Under the pieces are notes generated by a model, which did not search any database, was not told the origin of the DNA, and saw only the letters and a list, made by a program, of their open reading frames with translations. A program made the position numbers and the translations under genes. This document shows, in pieces, positions 20,332 through 32,047 of a DNA stretch of 64,000 nt. This DNA is from Triparma columacea (lineage: Eukaryota; Sar; Bolidophyceae; Parmales; Triparmaceae): assembly GCA_030267965.1 (NCBI GenBank), contig BRYA01000223.1, forward strand, positions 1 to 64,000, written 5' to 3'. Position 1 is the first letter of the stretch. Each line of letters starts with the position of its first letter.

Positions 20332-20750
20332 TTTTCCATTGGGGTGCCAAGATGAGGTTGAGGATGAGAATCTTTTCGTTTATACTTGTGCGAAGTTGTT
20401 TTTAAAATGCGATTTGAGCTTAAATTTATCTCGCCGAGCTCTCTGGTAAATTATTTTAGCGTCATATGGTTAAATTTCCCCAATTTTGCCCAATTTATCA
20501 TGTGTCCCCGATAGTCCGAAGATGGCCTATTCTCCAATTTAATTCTCCTCAATTTCTCCATTCAGTGATACTTTGAGGGCGTTAAAATCTGTTATTATCA
20601 CATTAACAGATAGCACACACATAGTACACACATTTAAATAACCATAAATTGACCTTGTGAAGAAATAAACAGCCTCCTCCTCCTGTCGTCGACTTTGGTA
20701 TCCAACAACTCCCCCAATATCTCCAAATATCTCCCAAATAGAGGCCAATT
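20332..20750. promoter_or_regulatory. Divergent intergenic region, AT-rich
   Basis: These 419 bp separate the starts of the USP gene (minus) and the HIBCH gene (plus). AT content rises clearly compared with the coding flanks. No RNA gene or repeat is recognised. Confidence 0.5.
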
Positions 20751-22387
20751 ATGCTACAAAAACTTATCGCATCTGCACCCTCGACTCTAATTGTCACATT
20801 ACCTTCCCCTAATGTAATCAGTGTCGTCCTAAATCGTCCAAAAGCCTTCAATGCTCTATCTCTTCCACAAGCAGCTTACCTGAAGGAACTATACGCAAAC
20901 TTAACACCTGATGTTACTGTGATTATGGAGGGGGCTGACACAGGAAAGAAGACCAAGAGCTTCTGCAGTGGAGGGGATGTTAGAGAGATTTGGGAGGAGG
21001 GGATGTGGAGGTGGCAGGGGAAGGCAGGTGAGAGTGGGACAGAGGGGGAGAGAGTGGGAGAGAGTGGGAGCAAGTGGGAGAGAGTGGGTGATGGAGATGA
21101 CGACAATCTTCACCCTTCTGCTATGACACATGTGGTGTACATTTCAGAGACACGTGCAATCCTTTATAACCGGTACCAAAACTGGAGAACAATTCACACA
21201 CACACACACCCTTTCCCCCCTAACCTCCCCCATACACACTGCTCCCTTCGCTCGTCGCTTCACTCCCCGGTCCCCAGATGCCCCAAACCCTCCCCCCCCC
21301 GTTGACGGCACCTCCACCTTCTTCCACACCGAGTACCAGATGAACACCCTAATCTCCCTCCACCCCACCCAGATCTCAATCTGGGACGGGATCTGCATGG
21401 GCGGCGGGGTCGGTCTCTCCATCCACGGTTCCCACCGCATCTCCACCTCTCGCACAGTCTTCGCCATGCCCGAGACGGGGATCGGTCTCTTCCCTGACGT
21501 TGGGGGTAGCGCTTGGCTACCGAGGTTGGAGGATGGGTGGGGGTATTACCTGGGACTTACGGGGGAGAGGATCGGGGGGAGGACGGCGAGGCGGCTTGGT
21601 GTTAGCAACGTCCACGTGGAGGAGTGGACTAAGGAGATTAGGGATCAGGTCGTGGGGAGGGTGGGGAGGGGAGAGAGGTAAGTGAAAGGGGTAATAGCAG
21701 GATTTGAAAGTTAAGGATTGGAGCGCTAACGAAAAAACACCCTTCGCCCGCTGCGACCCACCTTGAACAGTGTCGAGAGCGTTATGAAGGACGTTGATGA
21801 GGGCGGCGACGAGAAGGGGGGGCTTGATGAGGTCGTCAAGGAGTGCTTCGATGGGAAGGAAGAGCTGGAGGAGGTGAGAGTGGGAAAGAGATGAAAGAGA
21901 CCCCAGCGCACCTTGTCCTAAACGCAACCCCTTTCCAATGCTCGCTACGCTCTCGCCTTAGGTCTGGGAGGCGCTTGAGGCTAACGGTGGAGACATCGCT
22001 ACCAAGGTCAGGGAGGGGATGAGGGGGAAGTCCGAGACTAGCATGAGGGTCACGTTCGAGCAGCTGAAGCGCGGCAAGGGCTACGGAGGCGACATGGAAA
22101 AGTGCATGGCCATGGAGTTCAACGTTGGACAGAATATACTCAGGGAGAAGGTGAGACAAGGATGGACAAATAGTAAAGGCAGGGGCCTATCGGCTAACGC
22201 GGTCTTCTGCGCTAACGCAATCCCTTCTGCACTGATCGCATCTTTTTTTTCGTCGCAGGACGGGGACTTTTACGAGGGAATAAGGGCTGTGCTTGTGGAC
22301 AAGGATATGAACCCCAAGTGGAAGGAGTGGGAGGGGAACGTCGAGAGGTACTTCGAGAGGGGGGATTGGGAGGAGTGGAAGATGTAG
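20751..22387 (+). CDS. HIBCH: 3-hydroxyisobutyryl-CoA hydrolase (crotonase family)
   Basis: Five exons, 20751-21027, 21278-21677, 21771-21873, 21962-22150 and 22259-22387, give 365 aa. The enzyme removes CoA in valine catabolism. Family signatures in order: LNRPKAFNAL (about 28-37), FCSGGDVR (about 70-77, oxyanion hole), WDGICMGGGVGLSIH (second oxyanion strand), MPETGIGLFPDVGGS (catalytic Glu region), TFEQLKRG and FYEGIRAVLVDKDMNPKW near the C-terminus. The last is specific for HIBCH over enoyl-CoA hydratases. A mitochondrial leader is not evident. The first intron junction sits in a polyC stretch and is the least certain. The gene converges with the coiled-coil gene to its right. Confidence 0.88.
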
Positions 22388-22455
22388 CAGGTTGATTAGC
22401 TCGGTAGATTGGTTATGGGGTGGGGGGGGGGGGGGGTGAAAAAGTGCCTCTTTTA

Positions 22456-22482
22456 NNNNNNNNNNNNNNNNNNNNNNNNNNN
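22456..22482. other. Assembly gap of 27 N
   Basis: A run of N lies between long G and C homopolymers (about 22422-22436 and 22484-22556). It hides the 3' end of the minus-strand coiled-coil gene. Confidence 0.99.
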
Positions 22483-24801
22483 CACCCCCTCCCCCCCCCG
22501 CCCCCTTCCCTTTCCCCCCCCCCCTCCCGCCCCCTCCCCCCCCCGCCCCTACCACTTTCCCCAACTCCTCCAAATACAGCCTGCTCTTGCCTGGGTTTTT
22601 GTACGTCATGAGGCTATCCACCAGCCTTTTCCTCGGCGGCACCCCCTTGGGCCCCTTTAACCCCCCGTTCAAGTCGAACACATCTCCATCCTGCTTCAGT
22701 GCCCCCGCCCCGATATTCCCCAGTGGCTCCTTCTTAAAACCTGTTGCCCTAATGTCCAACCTCTTGCTCCCCCTGTAGTCCTCAATCCACAAATGTATGC
22801 TGTCCTTGCTTACTTCGCTCCCTGCCTCGCTCTTGGCCTCGTCCTCCGCTACGTTTAAGCTCGCCCTGCCCTCTGCGATGGCCCTCTGGTGATCCCTCTC
22901 CTTCGTAGCCCTGGCCCTCTCTGCCTTTAAGTAAGAAACCATCTTAAAGTCCTCGTCTAATATGCTCTTCTTCCCAGCCATATTGAGCATGGGAAGACTA
23001 TCGTCCCCCCCTCCCCTCACTTCAGCCTCCGAATCAGAATCCGAGCTGCTGACCGGTTCTCCCCCACCATTTCCCTCCCCCCCCCCTCCTTCCCTCACAC
23101 TGCTGTCCACGCTGCTATCGTCGAACTTGGGTAGCTCCAACTTTGGGGTGCTCTGCACCGTCTTGCCCCCTACCTTCCCCCCTCTCAGCGAGGTCAAGAT
23201 CGGGACGCTCTCGCTTGTGGTTAGGACCCCTCCCAAGGTGGTACCAGCCTTCGTGGCCAATCCTCCCCTGCTCCCTCCCCCCATCCCCCTCCCCCCCCTG
23301 CTCCTCCTACCTCTGCTCTTCTTCCTGCTCTCTAGGCCCTCCTTACCGTCCTCCCTCCTCCAGTTCTCCATGATCCTGCCCCACATCCTCGCAAACTGTT
23401 CGCTGGAAACCTCGTTCCAGACCCTTAGTTTGTCGGTCAACGTCGCGGTCATCTCACTGCTACCCTCAGGTACATTCCCGATCCCAAACTCCGGCCCAAA
23501 CTTTGAATCTCGGGTCTTTCTCATCGCCTCCAACTTCCTCCCCTTTTCTTCTTCCACCAAGCTCAACATTTGAATATACCTCGCCTTCCACTTCATCGCG
23601 CTGCTCTTCAGGGCGCGCTCTGACTCCAAAAGCTCCGAGCACGCACGCCTTGTCTCCGCCAAGGAGAGGGGCTGGGACGCCTGCGCGAGCTGAAGCAACC
23701 TCTCAGTCTCCACCAGCCTCGTCAGGGTGACATCCATGTCCGACATCCTCGCGTCATACGCGTAGCTCTTCCTCCTGAGCACAGCGATCCTCTGGTTCGT
23801 TGCCTCCCCCTTCTGCTCCCACATCTTGGCCTCCTTCCTCAAGTCCTCGAGCTGATTCTCCTCCAGCAGCATCCTCTCCCCGAGGTTGACCATGCCGATC
23901 TTCTGCATGACTATCTCCTCCTGGAGCTTAGCATTCTCGAGCAGGGCCTTCTTCTTCTTGTCCGAGAGCTTGTCGAACGCTGCCTGTCTATACTTTGCCT
24001 CCATGATGACCAACTCCTTCTTGAACTGCTTCTCCAGTTTCTCCTGCTGGATAACGACCTCGTTCTTGATGCCGGCCTTGAGTTTGTTGTGGGCGTCCTC
24101 AGTCTCCCTCAATTTTCTCATGAGCATGTCTCTCTCGGCTCTGAGTTCGAGGTTCTGCTGCTCCATGCCCTTGCCCCTCTCGACGAGCTTCTTCAGGTGG
24201 TCCACCTTGTTCTCCAAAACCTTGACGTCGTAGTCGAGATCGCTCCTCTTTCCTTCGTGCTCCGTGCGGAGAATGTCAAGGGAAACATTGTGCTTCACAA
24301 CGAGGTCGTAGATCATCCTGGGGGGAGAGGGAGGGGGGAGGGTTGGTGCGTGTTGCAGAGCGGGGGGGGGGATGCAGTGAAGACATTGATGGCGTACAGA
24401 AACCCCGCAACCTCTTCACTACTTGCTTCGCTCGTCGCCTGCCCCGTTGTCTACCCGTCGCCCATCCCGTCGCCTGCCCCGTCGCCCATCCCCCTACCCC
24501 ATTCAGCACAGGGCTGTTGCTCATTCCTCCCCATCTCTTTGCTCAAACCCCCTCTTCTGTTCCCCTACCCCAATTCGGCCACACATAATCCCCACCAGAC
24601 TTACTGGTCGATGTTATTGATCTCCTCGTCCTTCCTAAGGTTGTCTTTATTGAGTTGCCTAATCCTCTTCGTGCACTTAGCTATCTCATCTTTCTTCTTC
24701 TCGATGCCGCCTTTCGTGTTTATTTCCCTTTCCGCAATAATGGTGTCGTTTCGCGTCCGCCTGTGTACCGGCGAGTTGGACGACCGCCGTTCTGAGGCCA
24801 T
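22483..24801 (-). CDS. Coiled-coil, probably basal-body/ciliary protein (3' end lost in gap)
   Basis: Exon 1 is 24801-24605 and exon 2 runs from 24317 toward the gap. Phase 2 is kept across the junction (CA|G then ATG ATC). About 660 residues are visible. Residues 20-330 are almost continuous coiled coil (heptads such as LENKVDHLKKLVERGKGMEQQ). Then comes a basic Gly/Arg/Ser linker, an acidic Ser/Asp region, and a C-terminal basic part with VPPRKRLVDSLMTYKNPGKS. The arrangement resembles ciliary coiled-coil families such as BBOF1/CFAP157, but I cannot fix the family. Near 22545 an in-frame GTAGGGG donor may start an intron containing the polyG tract and gap, so the last exon is unknown. The start lies 63 bp from the divergent Sfi1-like gene. 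Confidence 0.65.
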
Positions 24802-24864
24802 GACTTGTCCAGTACAACAGCTTTTGCTCCGATTTTCTGCAAACCGCTAAAAAGGCCTTGGCAC
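24802..24864. promoter_or_regulatory. 63-bp divergent promoter
   Basis: Only 63 bp separate the ATGs of the coiled-coil gene (24801, minus) and the Sfi1-like gene (24865, plus). Both 5' UTRs and the shared promoter must fit here or overlap the opposite coding exon. Confidence 0.6.
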
Positions 24865-27800
24865 ATGCCTCCCAAGAACGCGGAGATGTTCCGCAACAAG
24901 CATCTGAAGCAGCGGAGGCAGAAGGCTCTCCCTGTTTCGCAGAGGTCGCTGGAGGTGAGCACAGCCCTCCCAATCCCCCCTGCTCTCCCAACTCCCCCAA
25001 CGACCCTGTACCTTTTACCTTTTACCCATCTCATGTCCAATTTGCATCGTCTTCCGCTCCCCTAAAATTGCAGGAGGTACTCGTTACCCGGAGACAGGCC
25101 TCTGAGCTTATTTCTTCGTACGAGGAGCACCAGCCTCCTCTTGAAATGCTTCGGTTGGATGCTGAAAGGAAGGAGGCTTCGAGGCTGCTTGGCCAGACCG
25201 GAAGAAAGATCCCCTACCCTGGGGTGTCTTCCCTTATGCTGCGATCAATCTCGGCGGGGGTGATGAGGTTCGGTGGGACGTCCAGGAATGACCCCAGCCA
25301 GTCCCTTCCTGTTGAGCCCAGGCTCCTTTCCACTGCGGGATCGGCCCAAAGGAAAAGGGGGCCCACGATGCAGTTCAATTACGGCAACTCGCTTGGTCGG
25401 CCGATGACTGGAACATCCTCCCCTGACCAGATGTTCTTCGACCCCGATGCCTTCAAGGTTAGCGATGAGGACGAAAAGAAGGAAGACCTGGCCACCCCCA
25501 GCAACGTCGATGAGCCGGAACCTGAGCCCGCCCTCGTCCAGAAGCTTACCTCCCAGTGCAACAACCTGGCTTGGAGGCTCGTCGCCATGGAGCAAGAACT
25601 CGAGCAATACAGGGCCTCGGCAGCCGAGGAGCCACAAATTCCTTTCATGAATCTCCACGAGACCGCCACAAGGCCTGTCTCCCAGGCCACCCTTCGTGCC
25701 GCGTCCAGACAGGGCGGATCGAGAACGTCGTCCCCCAACCGTACCCGGCGAAAAAGCAGGGGTGATGAGAACGCTGAGGAGGGGGAGAAAAAGCCACTCC
25801 ACCCGAAGCTCCTACCAATAGAGAAGTCAACAAACCACCTTACGGAACTAGTAACCTCGCTAACGAAGTCGCTTTACGGTGATGACAAGGCCAAATCAGA
25901 GGAGAAGGAGATGAACGATGCTCTCAGGGCCCACGCTCGGGAGCAAAAGCGACATGAGGAGTATATTGCCGCAAGGATTGAGTGGAAAAAAATGCATAGT
26001 GCAGAGCTGCAGATTGTCCTCAAGATGGAGGTCCAGCGCCAAAAAAAGATGGAAGAGAAGATTGAGTCCTTCAAGCACATGCTCGCCGATAGGAAGCGGC
26101 AGGTGTTTTTGCAGGAATGGCATTCGGTCATGAAGGACAACCTCAAGGAACGGAAGCGCCTCATTGCCGCGGCCGTCGACATGGAGAACCGCCACTTCAA
26201 CACGGTCTTTTTGTCTATCCTTAAAGCGTGGCACAAAGCTGCCCATGGGCCTTATTCTCGAAAGGGCGTAATGGAACGGCTTCGGATAAGGATGGCAGAA
26301 GAACGTGTAAAGCTGGAAAAAGTGCTGAAGGAAAGGGGAGAGGATGTTGGATTAATAACGAAGGAGATGCTGGTGGACGAGATGCGAAAGTCTGTGGTGG
26401 GCAAGGTAAGAAAAGAAAGGCCGAGAAGTCGAGTGTCGTCGTCGCAACCAACCAACTAGTAAACTAATTCACGCTTTTCTCTATTCGCTCTGCCCATCTC
26501 AGCTGGAAAAGCAGAGGGAAGCACGCACCTTGCGCTTATCTCTTCAAGGGCTTTCTCTCGCGGTGCAAATAGCTGAGGACAACCACCGTGAATCCATCAG
26601 GCACTACAAGAATCACGTCATGCAGAGGGTATTCACTCCATGGGCTGAGTGGGCTTTCCTCAACTCTCAAGGTCTCGATAGGGCCCGATGGAAGGCGCCA
26701 GGGAAACTTGTCGTAAGGTACAACCAGACTGCTGTGGACGCCTTCTCCGATAGGCGAGTGAAGAAGCTCTTCTTTCACCTGTGGAAGCCGGTGGCTCAGC
26801 GCTACGTCGCGGCGAAGAAGATGAGACGCAGGGTCATATCGGAGTTCGCCCGCCGTCACCTAAAAGAATGGAAGTATGTAGCCATCGTGCAGCGAAAACT
26901 GATGATGAGGAGTGTTAGTGAGTGGAAGGGTTACAGCAGAAGGATCATGGAGTCCCCGTTTAGGATGTGGTTTGTGTGGATGGACCAACGCAAGCGCAAG
27001 CGCGCCGACCAGGACAGACTCATAACGGCTTACATGAGGACGAAGCACAGAAAGTTTCTGTGGAACATAGTCAGGGGGTGGAGGCACCAGGCCGTGTACG
27101 GCCGCATCGCCGGACTGTACTCGAGAAATGACCTGATGAAGAGTCTCACGGAGCAAAAGCAGCAGTGCAAGCAGATGGAACAAGAGATGGCGACTTACGT
27201 GAGTAATGTCAACGAGATGAACAAGCTCCTCGAGGAAAACACCAAGAGGGTCAAGGAGATGGAGGTGGTCTTGCAGAAGAAGGAAAATAAGGCTCGGGAA
27301 CTAAGGATGGCGATGCACCACTGCGAACAAGAAATGGTCAAGATGCAAAGTCTTGTGGAAAGCGTTCAGCATGTTCACCCCGTGGTTGCGAAACATATCC
27401 AGGATCTGCAAGGAACGGAGTTTGATTTCAAGTTCAGGGGGCTCAACACTCTGGTGGCATTAAGGAAGAGCGAGGAGGAGACACAAGGGAAGGAGACTGT
27501 GCTCCTTGAGCACGAGATCGAGGCCGAGGAATTTGACGATGATGGCCTGCTATTCAAGGATGACGACGGCGCTGGAAATTCCGACGATGTGGAGGATGGG
27601 GACGAGGCTGTGCCGGCGGAAGTTTTGACGAGCGGTGGAAGCACAGGCCAGGGAGCTGCGACGCCATCCGAGCCCGGCCTGGCCCAACCGAATGGCATCC
27701 AGCCCGAAACCTCGAGTAGCCTAGTCGCGACTGACGCGGCCATGAACAGTCGCCTGCAGTTCGTGCTCGGGAGAGGTGACTACAGAGGTGTGCTGAAGCT

Positions 27801-28500
27801 CGGAGGGGCAGCGCTCATGCAACCCAACCCCACTGAGGACGTAAAGTTGAGTGCTGAGGAGAACGAAGTGGTAAACAGCCACATTCTTGCAGATGAGGTC
27901 GTGAAGCTCTACGGTCTCATTGAGTTCCTCCGGTCTGGCGATGTTGAGGCCCTTGACAATTCTGAAAAGGCCGCGTGGGTCGAAAGTGAGAAAACCGCCG
28001 CGTCCGGTGAGAGGGAGAACGCCGGAGAAGCGAAGGAGAAGGTGGAGGAAGAGGAAGTGGAAGAGGAAGGGGGCAAGGCGGGGGCAGAGAAAGACGAGGA
28101 GAAGAAGATGGAGTCGGGCGAAGTAAGCAAGACTTCGGGTGCGGAGCCTATGCCGGAGCGGGAGCACGACGCCAACAGGAAGTGGAAGCACCTTACGAAC
28201 CCGGCGACTGTCACTGGGGAGCCGTATTGCTGGAAGGACTTCATGTTGGCCATCAACAGGAGGCTGCCCCAGGATAGAAAGACGGGAACTATCCAAGACA
28301 AGGTTATGAACCGCATCTCGGCAGGAAAAGAGAGGAACGAGCAGATGCTGAAGTCTTCGTCGGTGCAACGAACGCCTGCAAAGCACGGCCAGAGTGGAGC
28401 CGGCGACGATGGGTCGGAAAAAGACAAGAACCTCTACACGGGAAAAGATTTCGAGGACACCTTCAAGCCAGCAACGCCGCGGCGCTTCGACCTGGGCTGA
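24865..28500 (+). CDS. Sfi1-like/centriolar Trp-repeat coiled-coil protein
   Basis: Three exons, 24865-24954, 25074-26405 and 26503-28500, all phase 0, give 1139 aa. Residues about 330-420 are charged coiled coil. From about 380 to 680 there are spaced Trp helices of the Sfi1/centrin-binding kind: LQEWHSVMKD, LKAWHKAA, FTPWAEW, LFFHLWKPV, LKEWKYV, VSEWKGYSRRI, FRMWFVW, RGWRHQA. A second coiled coil follows (about 690-760), then an acidic Glu/Lys-rich tail. Such proteins bind centrin along basal bodies or spindle poles. The pairing with a second coiled-coil gene on a shared promoter fits co-expression in the flagellar apparatus. The first 30-codon exon is chosen because its ATG and donor fit phase 0. 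Confidence 0.75.
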
Positions 28501-28843
28501 GTTTGTTGTCTTCGTTACTAAAAAAAGATAATGTTATGCTAGAACCCTTTCGTACATTTTGCGTTGATTTCGTTGACTCCACCGGAGATTTTATTCTCCG
28601 CTTGGTGCGAGAGGAGGTTAACCCTTGGGACAATTAAGACATCTGACCTTCTGTGGGGGGTAAAAAATAGGACACAACCACGGACGGATGTCAAGATGAG
28701 CTATGATTTAATTTCCATCTCCACTAATAACTGGGAAAAAATCCCTCCTGGATTTGGTGTGACAGAGCGCTTTCTTCCTTCCACGAGGGTGCAGGTCTGC
28801 CCTCAAAGATTATAGTAACAAAGCTTTTTCTTGTGTTTACGCC
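28501..28843. other. Intergenic between Sfi1-like and HAD genes
   Basis: No gene is supported. A short hairpin (stem CGGAGA/TCTCCG, loop of six, 28583-28600) is the only structure noticed. Confidence 0.5.
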
Positions 28844-29598
28844 ATGTCGACGCCACAGTTTGTGCAAATAGATCTTAGTCACATTGGTAAGTAGACCGGG
28901 AGGTCACTGTTGGCTCGCCGGGAGGCCTCGTTGCTTTGTAAAAAACGATCTCCCAATACATTTGGTGGTCACCATCCGATTTTTCTCCATGCTGATTTTT
29001 GGTGCTTACCCGGTCTTATCGCGCCCAAACAGAGCCAGATAGTAGTCCGTGCTTCTGGAACGATGCAATCAATAAACTCATTTCCTCGGGTTCGCCGATT
29101 AGGCTCATCTTCCTCGATGTGGATGGTGTGTTAAATACAGTGAATGAAACTCTGGCCACCTCAATCTCTTCCGAATGTCTCTCTCGATTTTGTCAACTCG
29201 TCGTCCGCACGAACTCTCATATTGTTATTTCCTCCACTTGGCGCAAGCACAAGCCCTTCATGGCCAAGCTCATGTCCAGTTTGAAGCGTTTTGACTGTGA
29301 TCGCAGGGTGATTGGCAAGACGGAGCAGATTGCCGCCTTTGAGAGGCCAAGGGAAATTTTGAAGTGGTTGAGAGACGCCAAGGCCAACTACGGAATGGTC
29401 GTGGAGAACTGGCTCGCAGTGGACGACATGCCCTTGGAGGACATGTCCCCGGCAACTATGGGAGGGCACTGCTGCCTCACCACCATCGAGAGAGGCTTTG
29501 AGGCCGTCCATTTGAGAACCGCGGAGCAGACCATGATGAAGGGTCGCAACTCCGTCACGACTGTCACCCCTGCGGACAGCGATGACGATCAGGAATAG
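28844..29598 (+). CDS. HAD-like phosphatase domain protein
   Basis: Two exons, 28844-28886 and 29033-29598, joined in phase 1, give 202 aa. LIFLDVDGVLN (about 40-50) is the HAD motif I with both Asp residues. VISSTWRK is motif II (Ser/Thr), and WLAVDDMPLED is motif IV. The set matches the small HAD families annotated as Swiss-Army-Knife RNA-repair-like HADs. A phosphatase is expected; the substrate is unknown. The first exon is only 43 bases (MSTPQFVQIDLSHI). It was found by its GTAAGT donor and phase fit, so the start is less certain than the body. The gene converges with the DUF1769-like gene. Confidence 0.75.
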
Positions 29599-29825
29599 AC
29601 GACGACACTGCTGGACACGAGTTCAGATGTGGAAGAGAGGGAGAGAGGGAGAAAGAGTTGGGACTGCGCGAAATAATTGCGCGCGAAAAGACCCACGCAA
29701 ACCCATGTTGTAATAAAATAAACGATAAGAAGGGAGGAGAGCAACGAAAAAGCGGGGATAAAGGCGCTTAACTTTAAAGCCCCCATATAGCATACAATAC
29801 ACCCCCCGGCCTTCTTTTTAATCGC

Positions 29826-31972
29826 TCATACTTCTTCTTCGAATACGCGTCGGTGCCACATCTCAACGTCCCAGGCAATCTCCCAATCCCCTCCCTCAGC
29901 TGACCCTCTTTCCCTTTGAGTTATAATTCTCACCGGCTGCCTCCCAAGAACACCAACGACGTCCAAGGTAGACAGACCAACAACGTTCATGTGAAAGGTA
30001 AGGGGGTCGAAGAGATGCTGATAGAACTCGAACGTATACGTTGTATCAGTATTGTAGGAGTGCTTCGACAAAACTGAGGGGGAGCACATTATCTTCTTCC
30101 TTTCCAAGGGATTAAGCGGCCCCTTCTTGTTGGAGAACATTGGACCAAGCAGGGTGCAATCTTCCTCAACTTCCATACCTTCCATTCTCACCCCGTCTCT
30201 CCCCACGCATATTCTCTGCGCCGTTGCTGAAACTGGACTGACGACCACCTTGTTTCCGTCCTTGTCGAGGGTTTCCTTCATTGCGGGCGAAAGCGACTTC
30301 AGCATCCACCTCATTGACTTCATGAGCCAGTCCGTGGAGCGGTCTTTCTTCTGCTGCTTAATCACCTGTCCGGTGTAAAGCTCGTCAAAAGGGACCTCCG
30401 CCTTGAACTTTCCAACAACCACGTAGCGGTAACGTCGCTTGCGGCCGCTAAATATTGACTGCATGTCGGAGTTCTGCAGGTCCGCTATGGAAAACGAGAG
30501 CTTCCCCTCAAAGAGCGAGGTGGAGAAGTCGCAAAAGCCCTCGTCGCCCTTGACGTTGATGTCAATCTTGCTCCCGTTCCTGAACCTCACGAACACCGGC
30601 GCTCCCCAGTCTTCGATCGGCGGCAAACCGAAGAATTCAGGGTCCTTGGAAGATAAATTTACTGGCAAACCTGCAGCCATCTTCACCAGTTCTCTCTCCA
30701 TCCCCTCCGTCGAGGTCCCCTTGTCATTGCCATCGCTTTCGAATCCCGTATTTTTCTGCGCGGAGGGAGGAAAGGGAGGGAGGGGGGGGGGGGGGGTGTA
30801 AGTTGATGTATGTTTCGATATCAAGAAGACCCCCGAAGACAAACACACCTGAAGCCCCTTCTTCTTCTTCTTCCCTAACCCTAAGCTGAAAAGTTCTCCG
30901 ACGCTCTTTCCCTTCTTTACCTTGCCCTTGACCTTCATCTCCCCCTCCTCTCCGCCACACGGTATCCAGCCGACGAACTCGTCGGTCTGAGATTCTTGGT
31001 CCTTACGGTTTTTCGTTGTTTTGTTCCTAATGGTGTTGACGGAGGACACCACAGTCTCCATTCTCTTGCCAACCTTGGAGTAATACCTCTGCCACTGAGG
31101 TGTTGATGCATCGAGGTCTTCGAACGGTTGGCCCTCAAAGGAGTCCGTAATCTGCGTGATTTCTCTTAAACTTCCCGTGCTAGTGACCTTCGTCAATTTC
31201 TTCTTCCTCAACCACTTTTCCCACGGCCACACCACATATCCCTCCTCCTGCTGCCCCCAAGGGCTGACAATATCGTCCTCGTCGATGAAGCTACCTTCCC
31301 CTAGCTGTTCCACGAACTCCCTGCCCCCTTCCGAGTTGTGCCACCACAGGGCGTGAAACGCAGGAGAAAATGGCATTAGGAGCGAGGGAAGCCAGCCAAA
31401 AGAAGAGTCGTTGGTGTAAATCGAAGAGATTTGTTTCGTCCTCGCCTGGGGGGGGCGGGGGTAAGGAGGGGTTAGTCGTTGCAACGTCTGTCATGGAAAT
31501 AGAAGGAAAGATTCCACAATCACAGTTTTACAAACTGTTGTGGTGCTTCTCTCACATTGATTGGGACGAAGACGTCCCATATAGGGCGAACTTTCGGCCA
31601 TTCCCAAGGTCTGTTCCACTTTGGACTGGGACAACCTGACGCGTTGCTCTTGTAGGGTGAGGAGAGAAGGAGGGGAAGAGGGGGGGGAGGGGGAGGGTGA
31701 AGAGGACCATGGGAGGAGATCGAAGTCTGCTGCTTTCGCCGCGGAGGTGTCTGAAAACTGGAATTATGGAGCTCAACATGTCGCAGGCGGGTAGGAGTCC
31801 TTGGGAGACTGCTCTCTGGTTGACTTGATGAAGGGGGGGGGCGCAGGGGAGGTGGGGGGGATTGCGGAATCCTTTCTCTCACACGGGGACTTTTCCCGGA
31901 GAATATTATCTTGCGTCTAGGGGGTCCCTCGAAACCCGAAGAATGCGAGGTGGCGGAAGTGTACAAAGCCAT
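29826..31972 (-). CDS. DUF1769-like (UPC1-type) protein
   Basis: Three exons, 31972-31556, 31445-30849 and 30755-29826, all phase 0, give 647 aa. The N-terminal 125 residues are Pro/Arg-rich; then WEWPKVRPIWDVFVPIN begins the conserved part. FSPAFHALWWHN, FVRFRNGSKIDINVKGDEG and the late FEFYQHLFDPLTFHMNV are like the Pfam DUF1769/UPC1 group known mainly from fungi, whose function is unsettled. An exon joint inside the Lys-rich KKKKKGLQ precedes a polyC-tract intron. No membrane segment is seen. The start is 75 bp from the divergent gene at 32048. The family assignment is from memory of the motif and should be treated as moderate. Confidence 0.68.
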
Positions 31973-32047
31973 TTGAATTCAATCTATCTCCTCCTCCTGA
32001 GCTTTGGTTTGTCGCCGAAAAAAGGGCATTATTACTTGGCCGTTGCC
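31973..32047. promoter_or_regulatory. 75-bp divergent promoter
   Basis: This is the spacer between the ATGs of the DUF1769-like gene (31972, minus) and the charged orphan (32048, plus). Confidence 0.5.

Noticed and set aside
22962..23573. Long plus-strand frame rich in Ser/Pro/Leu
   Set aside because: Antisense shadow of the coiled-coil gene; GC-rich coding DNA gives such frames.
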